This document shows, piece after piece, positions 44,447 through 57,364 of a stretch of 64,000 nucleotides of DNA. Source of the DNA: Manduca sexta. Its lineage: Eukaryota; Arthropoda; Insecta; Lepidoptera; Sphingidae. The position numbers and the translations under genes were made by a program. The number at the start of each line of letters is the position of its first letter. The stretch's first letter is position 1. Location of the stretch: positions 1,285,116 to 1,349,115 of the forward strand of contig NC_051121.1 in NCBI RefSeq assembly GCF_014839805.1. Direction: 5' to 3'. A model generated the notes under the pieces. It worked only from the letters and a program-made list of their open reading frames with translations. It ran no database searches and was not told the DNA's origin.

Positions 44447-44984
44447 TAGGAAGAACAGTTGTAAAGTAATAAAAACGATTTCACTTCACCTTGTTGATAA
44501 TTAGTTTTCGATGAGCCAAGAGGGATATTTGAAACGGGATTAAATTTAACGAACGTTTAAAGCTATATTTAAATGGAGTTGGAATTATAAAACTACGACG
44601 CGGAGCCCGGGGGATTGGAAGTTTGTTTTCGACTTCAGCATTTTGATCATTTTAATCTATTTCGTTGAATGACGTGACTGGCCATCGTCGTTTATCTAAA
44701 GGATCAAAGCATACGTATTTAATATATTAAGAGTTTATGGTAGTCGACTTCTACACATAACAAGCAGTTCTTCTCTTTTACTATCTGTTGTAAGTAATTG
44801 GTGTATGTGTTCCGAGTTATTTATAAAATTAAGTAAAAAAATGTGTTATTGACACGAATGTTTATTTCAGAGTAAAATAGTGTAACTAGGCAAACAACAA
44901 CATTCAAATATTTACAAAAAATAGAACACATTAAAAAAAAATATTGGTCACAATAAAGGTTACATTCTACAACACTATCAAAAG
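44447..44984. other. Unassigned intergenic sequence
   Basis: Nothing recognised. Confidence 0.35.
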
Positions 44985-45660
44985 GTTTTTTTTTTTACTA
45001 TAAAAAGAAGATATTTTATTTAATCGCGCACGGCAAAGTGAACCCACTGCACCTGATGGTAAGTCGAGTGGGGTTCAATAGAACGTAGACTGTCAATTAC
45101 CCCTCGACAGTCGACATAATAGGGTACCGGACTAATTTTTGTTCATTACTATTATCAAATATTTACATAATATAAATTATAACACAGAAAGAATTATTAA
45201 AATCCGGTAAAAAATCAACAAGTTATAAGTCTTTGAATTTCGATGGAAGAGGTAATTAACAAGAAACAGAAAAGAGACGAAATACCCACTTGTGACGTCA
45301 TCGGCAATTAAGACGCGTGCGAAAGAAAGAGATGAAGTGATATCCCCACATCGCGCCTACTTCTGCACATTACAATATTTTAAATATGAATTACTCGCTC
45401 ATTTTTTAACCAATTTTTATGCAGTTTTCGCAGGAGTGCTTCTTTTTCGTATTATTAACCATTAGATATAGAATAATGTACAAAATTAAGCATAGGCCGG
45501 TCCCCTATTATGCCGGCCTGTTGGACCCGGATATACACAGGCTGATCACGGACCGCGACACCCTTGCGTGTGCCAATCTGTTGGGATTTAACACTGTGGG
45601 TACAGTGGTCGCTATCCAGGCGGATCTAAAATATATCCTACCACCAGTAAACATAACATT
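44985..45660 (+). repeat. Family G copy, split by a nested MITE
   Basis: 5' part 44985-45121 (T-run, CACGGCAAAGTGAACCC, CACCTGATGGTAAGTCGAGT) and 3' part 45506-45660 (TATTATGCCGGCCTGTTGG, GGCGGATCTAAAATATATCC) join into one element once the insertion is removed. Confidence 0.8.
45122..45505. mobile_element. MITE (384 bp) nested in family G, TA target
   Basis: Ends GGGTACCGG and its near complement (CCGGTCCCC) are flanked by TA on both sides (45120-45121, 45506-45507). Family G continues across the site. Non-coding; the family of the element is not known. Confidence 0.7.
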
Positions 45661-46349
45661 GTGTTCAAGATCAGGGTAAGAAAATACATTAGCTTAGTGA
45701 ATTCTAAGTTGATTCCAGCTATTCTGTGCTAATGTAAGTGTAGTGTTGTTGAGTCCGGTTTCTGCAATTGTCAGGCAGAAGTGTCAGCTGTCAAGTGAGA
45801 CGGCTGACGTTTTAAAAAGAGGCAGCTCTCCTCTCCCCTGTGCCCCTCGAGGACCCTTCTAATTAGACCATTGGTGTCCATGGCTGATTGTGATTAAATT
45901 AATAAATATAAATTTATTACATAATAAAAGTATGATCTATTAAAATAATCGTGATATAACAGTAAGATCCGTCGATACTATAGTAAGAAAATCCCAACCA
46001 ACAATTAAAGTCTTCCACTATTTTATATCATCTCAAATATGAAATAACATTTTATTATATCGAATACAAAAATAACCGTCCAGGCGAGCTGGGTATGCCG
46101 CAGAAACTATTAAAGCAAAACTTAAATCAGTTTTGTTGCTTCCTTAGACTCCCGACTCTACACTAGGTGACTACTGCATGCGATTTTGCATGGAGAACCT
46201 GGAATCGGTTTCGCAAATGTAAAATATCTTGCTTTACCGTAGTTTGCTCAACTTCTGACGGCTTACGTTAGAGTTATGTTTCGATATAAAAGGTTTATAC
46301 CTCTTTGATTTTGTTTAAAATAATGCGGTACGTTTCTCATGTGTTAGAG
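45661..46349. other. Unassigned intergenic sequence
   Basis: Nothing recognised. Confidence 0.35.
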
Positions 46350-46620
46350 TTCGCCTGGGTAGGTACCACCGCAGTGTCTATTTCTGCCGCCAAGCAGCAG
46401 TGTGTGGTCACTGTTGTGTTTCGGTTTGAAGGACATTGTAGCCAGTGTAACAACTGGACATAATGAGACTTAACATCTCATGTCTCAGGATTGCGAGCGC
46501 AGTGGAATACCAAACAATAATTAGTTATTCAAAGTGTTGGATTGTGTTTCTATTGTTTACGGGCGGTCGTGTCGCTTACTATCGGGAGAACGGTAAGCTC
46601 GAATCGTCATTAAAAAAAAT
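46350..46620 (+). repeat. Family E retroelement copy
   Basis: CGCCTGGGTAGGTACCACCGC through TTACTATCGGGAGAACGG. Best preserved with 35978 and 51725. Confidence 0.78.
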
Positions 46621-47579
46621 AAAAAACAAATGTACGAAAGTTATTTAAATAAGTAGCTCTCATATATGAAATTATGTCTAGGTATAGTTTGCCTATTTCT
46701 ACTGCCAATCACTGACAGTTGCTTTAGAAACCTCAACAATAAATAGATACCGTCAGCGCAACGGTTAGAGCAAGAAAATCGCCGCAAATAAAAGCTAATC
46801 GACAAAGAGCTAACATGTGAAATAAATCGCACAAAAAACGACATAAATTCAAAAGCCGAACAGTGTACTCAAAAGGCCACACGACTATAACTAGAAAATT
46901 CAACACGGCAGCAATGTACACATCGTTTGCGCTGAATAATGACGCATCTGCAACATGTAAGTACTTAAAAAATTGCAAAAATATGCCTTTAGCATTCAAC
47001 AGTTGATTCTATAGTCAATTTATTTTACATCCGTATTTATACACTAAATAACATTGACAGCATCGATATATACTAGTATAGTATAGTACTACGTACTAGA
47101 TTTGGTGTTCCGAACATTCACTGTGTTCAACTGAATTGAACTGTCTTCCATTCAAACTGATTTTAGTATGGTGTTTGTGTGACTGTGTACGGAGTGGCTC
47201 TCATAATATAATAACGCGAGTGTAATTGTAACCCTGGATTTGAATAAAAAATATTAGTCAAATATGTAAAATTACTTTCAAATAAAAAATAGGTTATAAC
47301 AGTGACGTTTTATTTGCCGTTTTAGTTCAGATTTTGAACAAATAGTTTATATGGATGTTCGTGTTTATAGAATATATGTCAATGATCTACAGTCTCTCTT
47401 GTTTTTCTGTTTGAATATTTTAGGTAGTAATTACTAGCCATTATGACCCTTATTGTCTTAGGCTGACTCGTCCTGTTTATTGCTACGCAGTGATTTGAAA
47501 TACTATTTTCGGGTAGTATTGTTACAAACAGTGGTGTAGTCTAACATCGGGCAGGCGGCTTACTAGTCTTATCATGTAT
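46621..47579. other. Unassigned AT-rich intergenic sequence
   Basis: Nothing recognised. A CATATACTAGTATAGTATAG stretch at about 47068 is AT-rich only. Confidence 0.35.
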
Positions 47580-47960
47580 TTGTTTAATAATAATATTAAT
47601 AACCCTGCAGGGAAGGGTATGTAGCGAGGCGTCTGAGAGGCGAATTGGCATACCTTGATTCCGTGGGCTTAGGGACCCCTGACCGTTGTCTTGACTTAAC
47701 AGACTGGCTAGGGGTGGAAGTCACAAGGGCTAAGAACCTAAGCTCCATAGTGGAAGTGTTCAATCCGTGTAATAGCTCGAAAACCCGCACTGGGACGCGA
47801 AAGCCACCCATAATGATAAAATCGGTGCATGCCATTCAACATTATTTAGGCACCCACACCGATTGCATCTTTGGTAAACGCTACTTTTGGTATGCCCATC
47901 CAGTGAGGGGCAATTTTAATATAAAATGCTGCCTTAGATACAAAGATTAAGACATTTTAT
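47580..47960. repeat. Unclassified GC-richer block, probable LINE fragment
   Basis: Overlapping frames of 101 codons (plus, 47645-47950) and 79 codons (minus, 47596-47835) cover it. The plus frame has GLGTPDRCLDLTDWLG and IQHYLGTHTDCIF but no domain that I recognise. Higher GC than its surroundings suggests retroelement or captured coding sequence. Confidence 0.35.
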
Positions 47961-48280
47961 TTGGTAGGCGTCCCATTATCTCAATAGCCCAGCAACCACT
48001 GCAGCTGGATCCCATCCAAAACCCAGTATAATTCCCATGTTCTCTGCAGTCCTAGCAACTTGGCTATTTTATACATTCGTTGCAGAAAAGGTTCTGTTTA
48101 CATTTAAGACTGGCCCATCCAATGCCTATGGGGAATGCGCTTCCAATGCGCTGCTTTAGAGCAGTAGTCTAGAAGTCATATATCTTCCCAGACAGATTCT
48201 TCAATAAAATGGATGATCTATCAACAGCACTATTTCAAAAATTCAAAACATAGTTTGGATTACTGATATCCATATTTCAA

Positions 48281-49593
48281 TATACCTAGTCTTGCCATAA
48301 ATATTGTAATAAAGAAAAAAGAAAATTGTTAACTGCAAATAACATTTATTACTTTTACAGTGTGTCAGTTTAATACATAAATATAAAACAATTAAAAATA
48401 TAAAAAGCTTATTCGAAGTGGTCTCCATTGGCTGCAATACAGTCCTTTAAACGATGAGGCCAGTTATCAATAGAAGCACGCACTCTTTCCATGGGAAAAT
48501 TCTTCACTGCCAATCGTATAGATTGTTTTAGGGACTCCAAATTATCATGGCGTTTAGAGCAAGCTGTACTCTCTAAAACTGACCACAAATCATAATCCAG
48601 CGGATTAAGATCGGGACTAGACGACGGCCAGTCTTCAGCTCTGATGAAGTCCGAAACGTTCGATTCCAACCAAGACTGCGTGGACCGAGCTTTATGACCC
48701 GGCGCCGAGTCTTGCTGGAAGGACCATACTTGGTTATTGAACATGGTGATGTTAAGGGGCTTAACTACCTTCTCAAGAATGGTATCTTGATACACTTGTG
48801 CCGATGTTTTGATACCTTTTCACAAAAATATGGCTCAGTCACTCCTTCATAGCTAACACCCCACCAAACCATCACTGAAGTCGGATAATGTCCACGTTGC
48901 ACTCTGTCGACTAATTGGGAAGCTTCCTTAGAGCTTTGAGCATAAATACGGTCATTTTGTTTGTTAAAATGTTGCTCAATTGTAAAAATTTTCTCATCCG
49001 TAAACAAAATTTTTCTGTGACCTCCCTTTGCGTACCGCTTCAGTAGTTGTTTCGATTTTACCACCCTATTCTTCTTTAAATTATCAGTTAAGAAATGGCC
49101 AGTGCGTCTCTTATAGGCTGCAAGTCCTAAGTCATCTTTTAAAATACGCGACATGGTTCTAGGTGCTATCTTCATTTCCCGAGATAAAATCTTTTGCTTT
49201 CGGACAGGATTTCTTCGAATTCTTTCCCTTACTGCTTTGACCACCTTTTTCGTACGAACACTACGTGGACGGCCAGATCTTTTCTGTCACAAACAGAGGA
49301 GGTCTCATTGTACCTATTAATAGCCCGGTACACAAACATTTTACTAATACCAAGTGTATGGAGAGTTTTAAAAATTGCATTTGGCTCCATACCTACTTTG
49401 TGTAATGCTATCACAGCGATTCGGTTCTCTTTATCACCCCACACCATTTTAATATCGCAAAATATTTTACAATGTATTGGCGCCAAAATGAGAAAACACA
49501 ATGAACAATCGTATAAAAATGACAGATTCGAAATTCAAATGTAATATTTTTTTATAATTAAGTGTAACAGTATTTATGGCCAGACTAAGTATA
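48281..49593 (-). mobile_element. Mariner-like (DD37D/maT-like) transposon, ~1.3 kb
   Basis: Terminal inverted repeats of about 28 bp at 48281-48308 and about 49566-49593 (TATAC, Y, TAGTCT, K, GCCATAAATA) with TA at the outer ends. The transposase between them is broken. Confidence 0.88.
48409..49447 (-). pseudogene. Mariner-type transposase, DD37D, two frameshifts
   Basis: Begins at ATG 49447 (MVWGDKENR), with a helix-turn-helix part, then FTDEKIFTIE (first Asp), FQQDSAPGHKA (second Asp) and SPDLNPLDYDLW (third Asp, 37 residues after the second). It ends CIAANGDHFE. The DD37D spacing points to the maT-like group. Frames change near 49275 and again near 48815, so no full protein is made. Without these it would be about 345 residues, the usual length. 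Confidence 0.9.
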
Positions 49594-49901
49594 TAAGGTC
49601 TAAATCTGTCATAACAAAAGGTCCATTCCAATAAAATAAATTACCAAAGGTACCCATTCCATAGATCTAACATAACCGCTCCTGTAGGAACGATCGTAAG
49701 GCATGATAAACAGGCAAAGTTGCTCCTCCGAGGGCAAAGTCAGCGGACCGTGGGTTATTTCAACATGTACGAGCCAATTAGGGCATACGAACGAACATTT
49801 TTCGTTGGAAATACGGTAAAAGTTAAAAAGTAGTAAATTTTTATCGCTTCCTTGGACGTGCTATCTAGTAGCAATGGTAATATAAGAAAATTTTGGATAT
49901 C
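49594..49901. other. Unassigned intergenic sequence
   Basis: Nothing recognised. Confidence 0.35.
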
Positions 49902-49911
49902 AAAGCAGTCA

Positions 49912-50176
49912 GACTGCCTCGGTGGCGTAGTTGTATTGCACGTCCGGTACAATAGCGCTCTGAGGTCCTGGGTTCGAATCCCGGGTCGGGCAAAGTGATA
50001 TTTGGGTTTTTCTGCTCAGTATCAGCCCGGAGTCTGGAATTTGTGCCCGATATGGCGATAGGCTCGCCCCTATCACATCATGGGACGGAACATACTTGGC
50101 GAAAAGTGGGTGCCCTAGTTGCGCTTCTCTGCATACCCCCTTCGGGGATAAAATGCGTGATGTTATGTATGTATGT
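49912..50176 (+). mobile_element. SINE family C, full length, young
   Basis: tRNA-like head with box A-like GGCGTAGTTGTATTG and box B GGGTTCGAATCCC, then the body, and a TATGTATGTATG 3' end. Target duplication AAAGCAGTCA is exact at 49902-49911 and 50177-50186. Confidence 0.95.
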
Positions 50177-50186
50177 AAAGCAGTCA

Positions 50187-50747
50187 ATGCGAGTGAGCTA
50201 GTTGAACTAAACCGTGAAACAAAAGCGTCAGCTTTGACTGTTCCCATAAATACTATTTATCGGTAAATGTGTATTAGTAAAGTATTACAAGCCGCAGTAG
50301 TTTTTATTATGTGTTATTAATAGCACAGATACTGACGATTTTTTCCCCGACTCCTACAGGAGTTATTATGTCGCAATTTTGTTGTTTACATTAAATGTAC
50401 TCTCTCCCCGAATATGGTATTAGTACAAAGCGTCCTAAGATTATATAAAGCGGACATTGGAAAGATTGTCATACAAAAATTTTGCTTTTAAGCGATGGTT
50501 ACTCAATCTAACGTCTAATAGCAAAACACCAATGTAAAATACATTTTTTTCCATATCGTGATTTGTACTTTTTATTGCGTATGTTAGTATATTATCTGTA
50601 AAAATGTTATTTTTGTATTAATATTTAAGGACCCTGAGACATCTTGTCACACGGACATTTCAAATAAGATGACTTATTACAAATTGGTAATAACTTTTGG
50701 AGCACAAAGGTCCTGATTTCCGGTCTATAACTAACTATATTGTTTAA
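50187..50747. other. Unassigned AT-rich intergenic sequence
   Basis: Nothing recognised. Confidence 0.35.
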
Positions 50748-50760
50748 TGTCTTTGTATTA

Positions 50761-51092
50761 ATAATAAATAATAATAATATCAGCCCTGTATTATATACTT
50801 GCCCACTACTGAGCACGGGCCTCCTTTACTACTGAGGGGGATTAGGCCTTAGTCCACCACGCTGGCCTAGTGCGGATTGGTAGACTTCACACACCTTCGA
50901 AATTCCTATAGAGAACTTCTCAGATGTGCAGGTTTCCTCACGATGTTTTCCTTCACCGTTAAAGCGCACGATAAATTCACAAAGAATTTACACATGATTT
51001 TAGAAAAGTCAGAGGTGTGTGTCCTTGGGATTTGAACCTGCGGTCATTCGTCTTTGCAGTCCGTTCCACACCCAACTAGGCTAACGCCGCTT
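50761..51092 (-). mobile_element. SINE family B, full length with target duplications
   Basis: Tail (AATAATAATAATATCAGCCC) at left and head at right (complement of GCGGCGTTAGCCTAGTTGG). TGTCTTTGTATTA is exact at 50748-50760 and 51093-51105. Confidence 0.93.
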
Positions 51093-51238
51093 TGTCTTTG
51101 TATTAGTACAATTAAAAATCTTACGTATAATTTTCTATCAAGAACCCAACGCTAGTAACCGATTTGTATAAGAAATGTAAGTGCTAAGATATGTGAAACG
51201 ACTTGATATTAGCTGCTAATTTTTCTTAATCGTCACAA

Positions 51239-51311
51239 GTCCCTGTGGCGCAGAGGATAGCGCGTTGGACTTCTAATCCAAAGGTCGTGGGTTCGATCCC
51301 CACCAGGGATG
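51239..51311 (+). tRNA. tRNA-Arg, anticodon TCT
   Basis: A 73-base cloverleaf. Acceptor arms 51239-51245 and 51304-51310 pair in all seven positions (one G-U). The anticodon stem TTGGA/TCCAA closes the loop CTTCTAA with anticodon TCT at 51272-51274. Box B is GGTTCGATCCC. The discriminator is G and no intron or encoded CCA is seen. A T-run at about 51320-51323 can end transcription by RNA polymerase III. It reads AGA codons. Unlike the SINE heads it has full pairing and no SINE body behind it, so I take it as a functional gene. Confidence 0.96.
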
Positions 51312-51724
51312 TATAATAATTTTGTTAGAATTAAGACTTCCAAGGTTATTCAATACGTCATCGTATTGCACAAAATTGTTGAAAATGTGTTTTCTTTATT
51401 CGAATTTTTATACAATAGTGTTAATGCTGTTACTGAAATTCTCAATATTAACTATTATGTGTTTAATAAAAGTTGCAAGAAACTACATAAATGATAAAAA
51501 AAATGTTTTAAAAGTAATATTTCACAAATATATTTTTTTAAGTATTTATTTTTGTTAATAAATTAATCTTGGTATCAAATTTGTTTATCATGGATTACTT
51601 GATAACATTTCGCTGGCGCACTATTCCAAGGTTTAGTTTTTTTAATTATGTATCAAATCTATGATTAAAAATATTGATGTAAGTAAACATTAGAAAAAAT
51701 GCTTTCATGGTTCCTCCTTTATTA
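51312..51724. other. Unassigned AT-rich intergenic sequence
   Basis: Nothing recognised beyond the tRNA terminator. Confidence 0.35.
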
Positions 51725-52000
51725 ATATTTGAATGACGAGACGAGCTTGCCGTTCGCCTGGTGGTAAGCGATACGACCGCTCATAAACACCTTGAATTAC
51801 AAAGTATTGTTTGGTATTCCATTGCGCTCGCCATACAGATGAGATGTTAAGTCTTATTATATCCAGTAGTTACACTGGCTACAATGGTTTTCAAACTGGA
51901 ATGCAACAGTGACTACACCCCGTCGCTAGGCGGCAGATATAGACATTGCGGTAGTATCTATCCAGGCGTACTCTCACATACGAGAGATCTATCACCATTC
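51725..52000 (-). repeat. Family E retroelement copy
   Basis: Reversed: GACGAGACGAGCTTGCCG, GGTAAGCGATACGACCGC, TTGTTTGGTATTCCATTGCG and AGGCGGCAGATATAGACATT. Confidence 0.78.
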
Positions 52001-54714
52001 GTTGTTTATGCATAATATTATTAAAATAGTATTGGCATTTGTAGCAACCATCCACACAATAATGAGACCCAGAAGGTAGTGAAATAACAGCCTTAAGGGT
52101 TCGTTTCGACCAGTCACGTTTCGGGGACATCCTGTAAACATCTAATAAGATAGGTTGGCGTAGTTCTGCCCACGATTGAAAACGTGTTGGCGAAAAGTTG
52201 ATACGTTAGTTACATTCATGACAATTTGTATTTGGGCCGGCAGATATATGACGGGAGCGCAGCGCAAGGAATTTTTTACTGTCAAACTATTATCGACTTT
52301 TTCTTTATTGAAATAATATTCAAAATCAATAACAATAAATTTTATTACATTGCTGTGTTAATTAATATTTGTTTCTTTTCTGTACATCTGTAATGTAAAC
52401 ATTTTAGTTGTTTTTGAGCCGGACGATTGCTTTGTCTTTCTCATACTTTGCTGCCCATATTCATTTGACAGTGGACAAGGAACGCTGAGGAAGGAACGCC
52501 TTATATTTATGATTAGTCAGTTAAAGCCAGTTCAGAATCCTATCAAAAACCTACTCGGCCAAATGCAATTTAAAAATAAACCGGATGAAAGCGGATTTGT
52601 GCCGGTTCAATCCGGATATCTATAAATATTTTATTGCGTCATCTAGTGAACGGATTATGTAGAACTCATCATGGAGTCATCAAGCCCTCATTATCGAAGG
52701 ATTGTTGCATGTATGCCCTTAACTCCTTTGCAGTGTACTCAAAGGCTGTAACGGAGGTAAAAAAAAATGTTACTTTATATGTATTTTGCTAAAGTTTTCA
52801 CCCGGTTTCGCATTCATATTAAATGAACCAGTGTAACAGTAAAAGAAGAAAAATATTTCAATTTAATATAACATATTGAACTCAAATCTAAGATTTGAAT
52901 TATGCGTTAAAAAATTGCAAGATTTTCGATCAAAGCGCGGTATAGCAATTCCATTTCACAGCAATCGAAGCTGCAATCAATATTCAATAAACGCAGATAC
53001 AACCTACTTTTTTCACTGATCGTCAAAGACAAAGACAGAAGAAGGAGCCAATCCATTAATCCAATTTGCCGTGTCAGCTAAACGTACTGGCGATATTGGA
53101 TTCAGCACTATGAGTTTAGTTAGTGCCGAACGAAAGTTGGGCAAACAGTCTTCTTTTTGGGCCTGTCCGCAGCTGGAAAATCCGAGGATTTTAAGTCGAA
53201 AGTCATTTCAACTGGAATTTTCGCCGGGCGCAAAGGCTGTGAAAGCCTTGCCGTGATTGTGTGGTTAGCCAATGTTCACTGGATTGGTTATTGGCAGGTC
53301 CGAAGCTTTCTTTAGTTAACAGATGCTGGAGAGTTGTATTTGGTTTGGTTTCGTATTGAACGCATTCGAGTCATAGTTAATCTTGTACGATTTCCATAAA
53401 GTAAACGAAGATTTTTTCAAGTTTTTATTAGAGTCCATGTGGGTTTGTCTACTTCAGCTTCCATGCTTAAGTGATCTTTTGTAGGTTTACAGGGTAATGC
53501 AAACTGTTCATTATTAGATTCATCATTGGTTACTTCGGTTAATATTAAGGTGAAAATATTTTAGGTTTTCCTTCAGATAAACTTTTCTAGATTGTAGTTA
53601 CATTTCATTCGTATAATTAATCACAAGAGGCGACCTGTACCCTCGTCCCAAATGAGTTTTTGCACACCCTACAAAACTTAAGTAATTTATGTTTATACAA
53701 AATGTATTTAACACGGGCTGAAATAGTTTTCATTTGAACTCGGCTTGGACTTTAAAGCTGTCGGCTAAACTAAAAAACAAGTCAACACGCGAAAATGTAC
53801 TGAATAAATGAAATAATGGCAGTTGGTTGCGATTTTAATGTTGACGTCATAAAGTTATTTTATTAATGGTTATTGATCAAATAATGTAAAATAATTTAGC
53901 TATTTTTTTTTATGTAAATAACTAAGAACAACCGTGGTGATAAAAATAATTATGTGGTATTTTTCCTAAGGCCTTACAATTTAATTTACCTATCAATTAA
54001 AAAAAAATATCATCAAAATCTACAAATGCCAAATAACGGAGCGTAAAATCCAAAATATTTTTAAGTACCATATAAAAATGTATTCGCTATATAATACAAT
54101 GAAACAGTCAAAGATATCAAACCACGATAAAAAATTCATTCATTTGTTTTTGAGACAACCGCGTACATACAAAACTACTTAAGTACTTCGTTGAGTACCT
54201 TATTTATAAGTAGCTTACGAATGTGACGCTGTATAGTTTCACAAGTCGTTCTTAGTTGGAATCACTCGATTTCTCGGAGCGTGTGGCCGGAATTATCTTC
54301 TGACAGTATTTTAGTTTCGCCAGATAAGTTAGCGACCACTTTGTAGCGTATTTTCGTATCAACTCAGGAATTTGTACTAAGACTGGTGTTTCTATTATCT
54401 ATTTCTTTAGGCAACCTTAAATGGCGCGGGATAGACTTTGTAGCGAATATTTACAGTATATTTTATGTCTATTTTTTGGGAAACTTTGGATGGCGGTGGA
54501 TTGATTTTATAGCCAAATGTTTGCAATATATTCGTGACATTCACTAATGGCTATTGGCTGAAACAGTCAACAATTCATCTAAATTGATTAGATTTTTAGT
54601 TCAACAAAAGTTGTATGGAAACGAAAAATCGGCATCTGATTGTTGGCATTTCATTTTATATGTCTTCTCCAAGTTGACATCTTTAGCACAGTGTTTTATA
54701 TTTGCTAACATCTA
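52001..54714. other. Unassigned intergenic sequence
   Basis: The largest stretch without recognisable repeats. Frames stay under 80 codons and show no domain. Confidence 0.4.
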
Positions 54715-54922
54715 CTTATACATATTATAAAACAAAGTCCCCTTGTCTGTATGTTATCGACTTTCCCAAAATCTACGAATTTTTATGAAATTTCGTATGG
54801 AGATAGTTTAAGACCTTAGAAAGGTTATAGGCTATTTTCTATCCCGAGAAAATATATAGCGGGACTTTTATCCCGTAAATCTCCATCACTCAGGCGAAGC
54901 CGCAACCAAAAGCTAGTTGCAT
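54715..54922 (-). repeat. Dispersed repeat family T
   Basis: TATAAAACAAAGTCCCCTTG at the left, then GTTATAGGCTATTTTCTATC and GCGAAGCCGCAACCAAAAGCTAGT at the right: family T reversed. Confidence 0.65.
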
Positions 54923-55282
54923 TATAATTAAATCGTATACCATTTTTAGAAATATCGAAGTCACACGACTCCTTCCCTAATCTTCCTTTCTAAACCCTCG
55001 TATCTACATAAACCCGGAAATTTTGACATTTAAACGCGCGACAGCAATTATTTCAACGGCACACATCAAAGACGCCTTCATTATGATTCTCTTTATGCTC
55101 CTTTGGGAAGGGACGTTACGTTTTTGGAATTTAAAGCGATTGTTTTTCCGCAAAATAGGCAAGGCATTAAACAGAATATCTGACTGGCAATCATCAGTTA
55201 TTCATTTTTATTTTACTTTGGATTGGAAGTGGGTAAAATATTTAATTATCTGTTATTCGGTTCAATAGTAAACGAATAGACA
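54923..55282. other. Unassigned intergenic sequence
   Basis: An 81-codon plus frame at 55023-55268 has no recognised domain. Confidence 0.35.
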
Positions 55283-55350
55283 ATTCGAACCCAGGATCTC
55301 AATTGCTGCCGTACCGCGCATGCAGTACAACTACGCGACCGAGGCAGTCA
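55283..55350 (-). repeat. SINE family C head only
   Basis: CAATTCGAACCCAGGATCTC, CCGTACCGCGCATGCAGTAC and CGACCGAGGCAGTCA: the tRNA-like head without the body. Confidence 0.75.
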
Positions 55351-57364
55351 AATAAAATAAACTAACATGAAATATAAATTCGCTAATATTTCACGTCTCT
55401 CGTAAAGCATTCCCGTTTAATTGGCTCCAATGAGTGCGATTTATATTCTAAGCTAATGAAAACCGGCTGATTTCCCTGGACGGTACCTTTCATTACGGTT
55501 CCCTCACTTTATATTGGCCTAAAAGTTTGGTGTGTGGGTTTAGCGTTGTAACAAACATTTGATCCCATGCAGAATACAAATTAATTGAAATAGAAGTCAT
55601 TTGTTTTGATTCTGGCAATGTGACTAAATCTATTGGTGATCATAATAGATAGGGTAGACAGATACTACGGATTGCTATTACGCCATATCTTAACTTTTTC
55701 TTCTATTTTTAACAATCTCCTCGTGCAGTCCATGTATGACTTTTATACATTAGATATGACACTGTATTTTCAGCGCGTTTGATCCATGCTAACCCTCCAT
55801 CTGATGATGGGTACAGTGTAGTCCAAACATAATGTCGACAAACGTAAGACGACGGTTTCCAGAAGTATCCCAATCAGGCTAGAAGGTTTAGAACTGCCTG
55901 ACTATGAACGCCCCTCGTCAGAACATGTAACAAAAGCGAAGTATTCACTATGTACACGATAGTAACTTCTCAATATAGTACAAATATAAAAGGTACTCTT
56001 TTACGTACAAAATGAACCCGATGGAACCAGTAATCCCACGCATTTATAAAGTTCTTAAGAGTTTTCCAATTAAACGCCTTTTGGCAAAGACCTTTGTATT
56101 TATATAGATTATGGCTTAACTTGATTAGCCTATTAATCGGATATAGACTGCCGAAACCTGTTACGAGTTGGATCAATAGCTGGATCCAACTTTGGAACAA
56201 ACTTGGATCCAATATAACCACAAAAGTCTAGTTTATGGCCACTTGTCGTTGTAAATAATGCGTCTTTTATTTCGTTTTTTAGATTTTTTTGTGAAAGATA
56301 GATTGAGATGAATGTCTGAAACAAGTTCTGATATTGCCTAAAATGTGTGATATTGCCTAAAATATTTCGTGAAATGACGAAACGGATTGGAAACCATTTT
56401 TAGTTACTAAAGTTGGATTGTTATCTACCAAGGATTTGATTTACTGCTACCAACAACAACTTTGTCGTTTAATTAAATTATTAGCAATTGAGCAGACCCA
56501 GACCATCTTTCTTCGCTCAATCGAAAAAACTGTGTTGGAATAAGTATATTTTTATACACTTAAATAAGATTGCAATACATTAACTATATCAATCGTCTTC
56601 TTATCATCTATTTTAAGCGCAGTTATAGTATCATAAGTACTGATGGTTGATATGATAGTCCCAGGTTAGAATTAATAGCCTTAAAAGTCTAGACACACAT
56701 TTACTTATACAGGTTTATGGAATTAAATGTGTAAAATTATCGCTCACCTTAACAAAAGAATAAAAAAGAATGATGAAATAAGAAGTCGAACCGCATCGGG
56801 CCAGCATGGCGGACGCAAAGTCTAACCCTTAATTAATATTAGCTTTGAAGACAATACAAAACATATTACACCATTTTCTTATCCGTAATCCGTTGATCCT
56901 TTACGCAACATTATTACATTACGAGATTGGAAGACTTACAAGCGATTATCGCGTTTTAACACTTCATATATGTTAGCCCTTAGGTATATTTCCTTTGCAC
57001 GACGCCCGAGCAACTTACCTAAGTACTTAATGTTACTTAAGTGTTGGTGGAAAAAGGTAACGCCAGCGGTAACTTCTAAACTACTTAGCAAACCAACATT
57101 ATCTAGACGAAGGTCGTAAAGGAAATGGGATGTGGAATTGTTTTGATTTGGAAGGTTTTTTTGGATTGTCTGGTGAAATGATCTAAATGGGATTGTATAT
57201 CGAAGTAGTTCTGATTTAAGAGAAGATTATGAGGTTTTCTGTTTGTATCGATTGAAGGATTGGCTATGAAGTCCCTTTGTGAAACGATTATCGATTGTAG
57301 AAATGCATCTTGGATGCGGCCGCAGGTCGTCTATCTTTATATGAATGGGTCTACTTTATACTCG
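55351..57364. other. Unassigned intergenic sequence
   Basis: 56160-56215 has two spaced TTGGATCCAA-type boxes. 56785-56830 (CGCATCGGGCCAGCATGGCGGAC) recalls a family B piece. No gene seen. Confidence 0.35.

Noticed and set aside
49194..49544. 116-codon plus-strand frame
   Set aside because: Antisense shadow of the mariner transposase.
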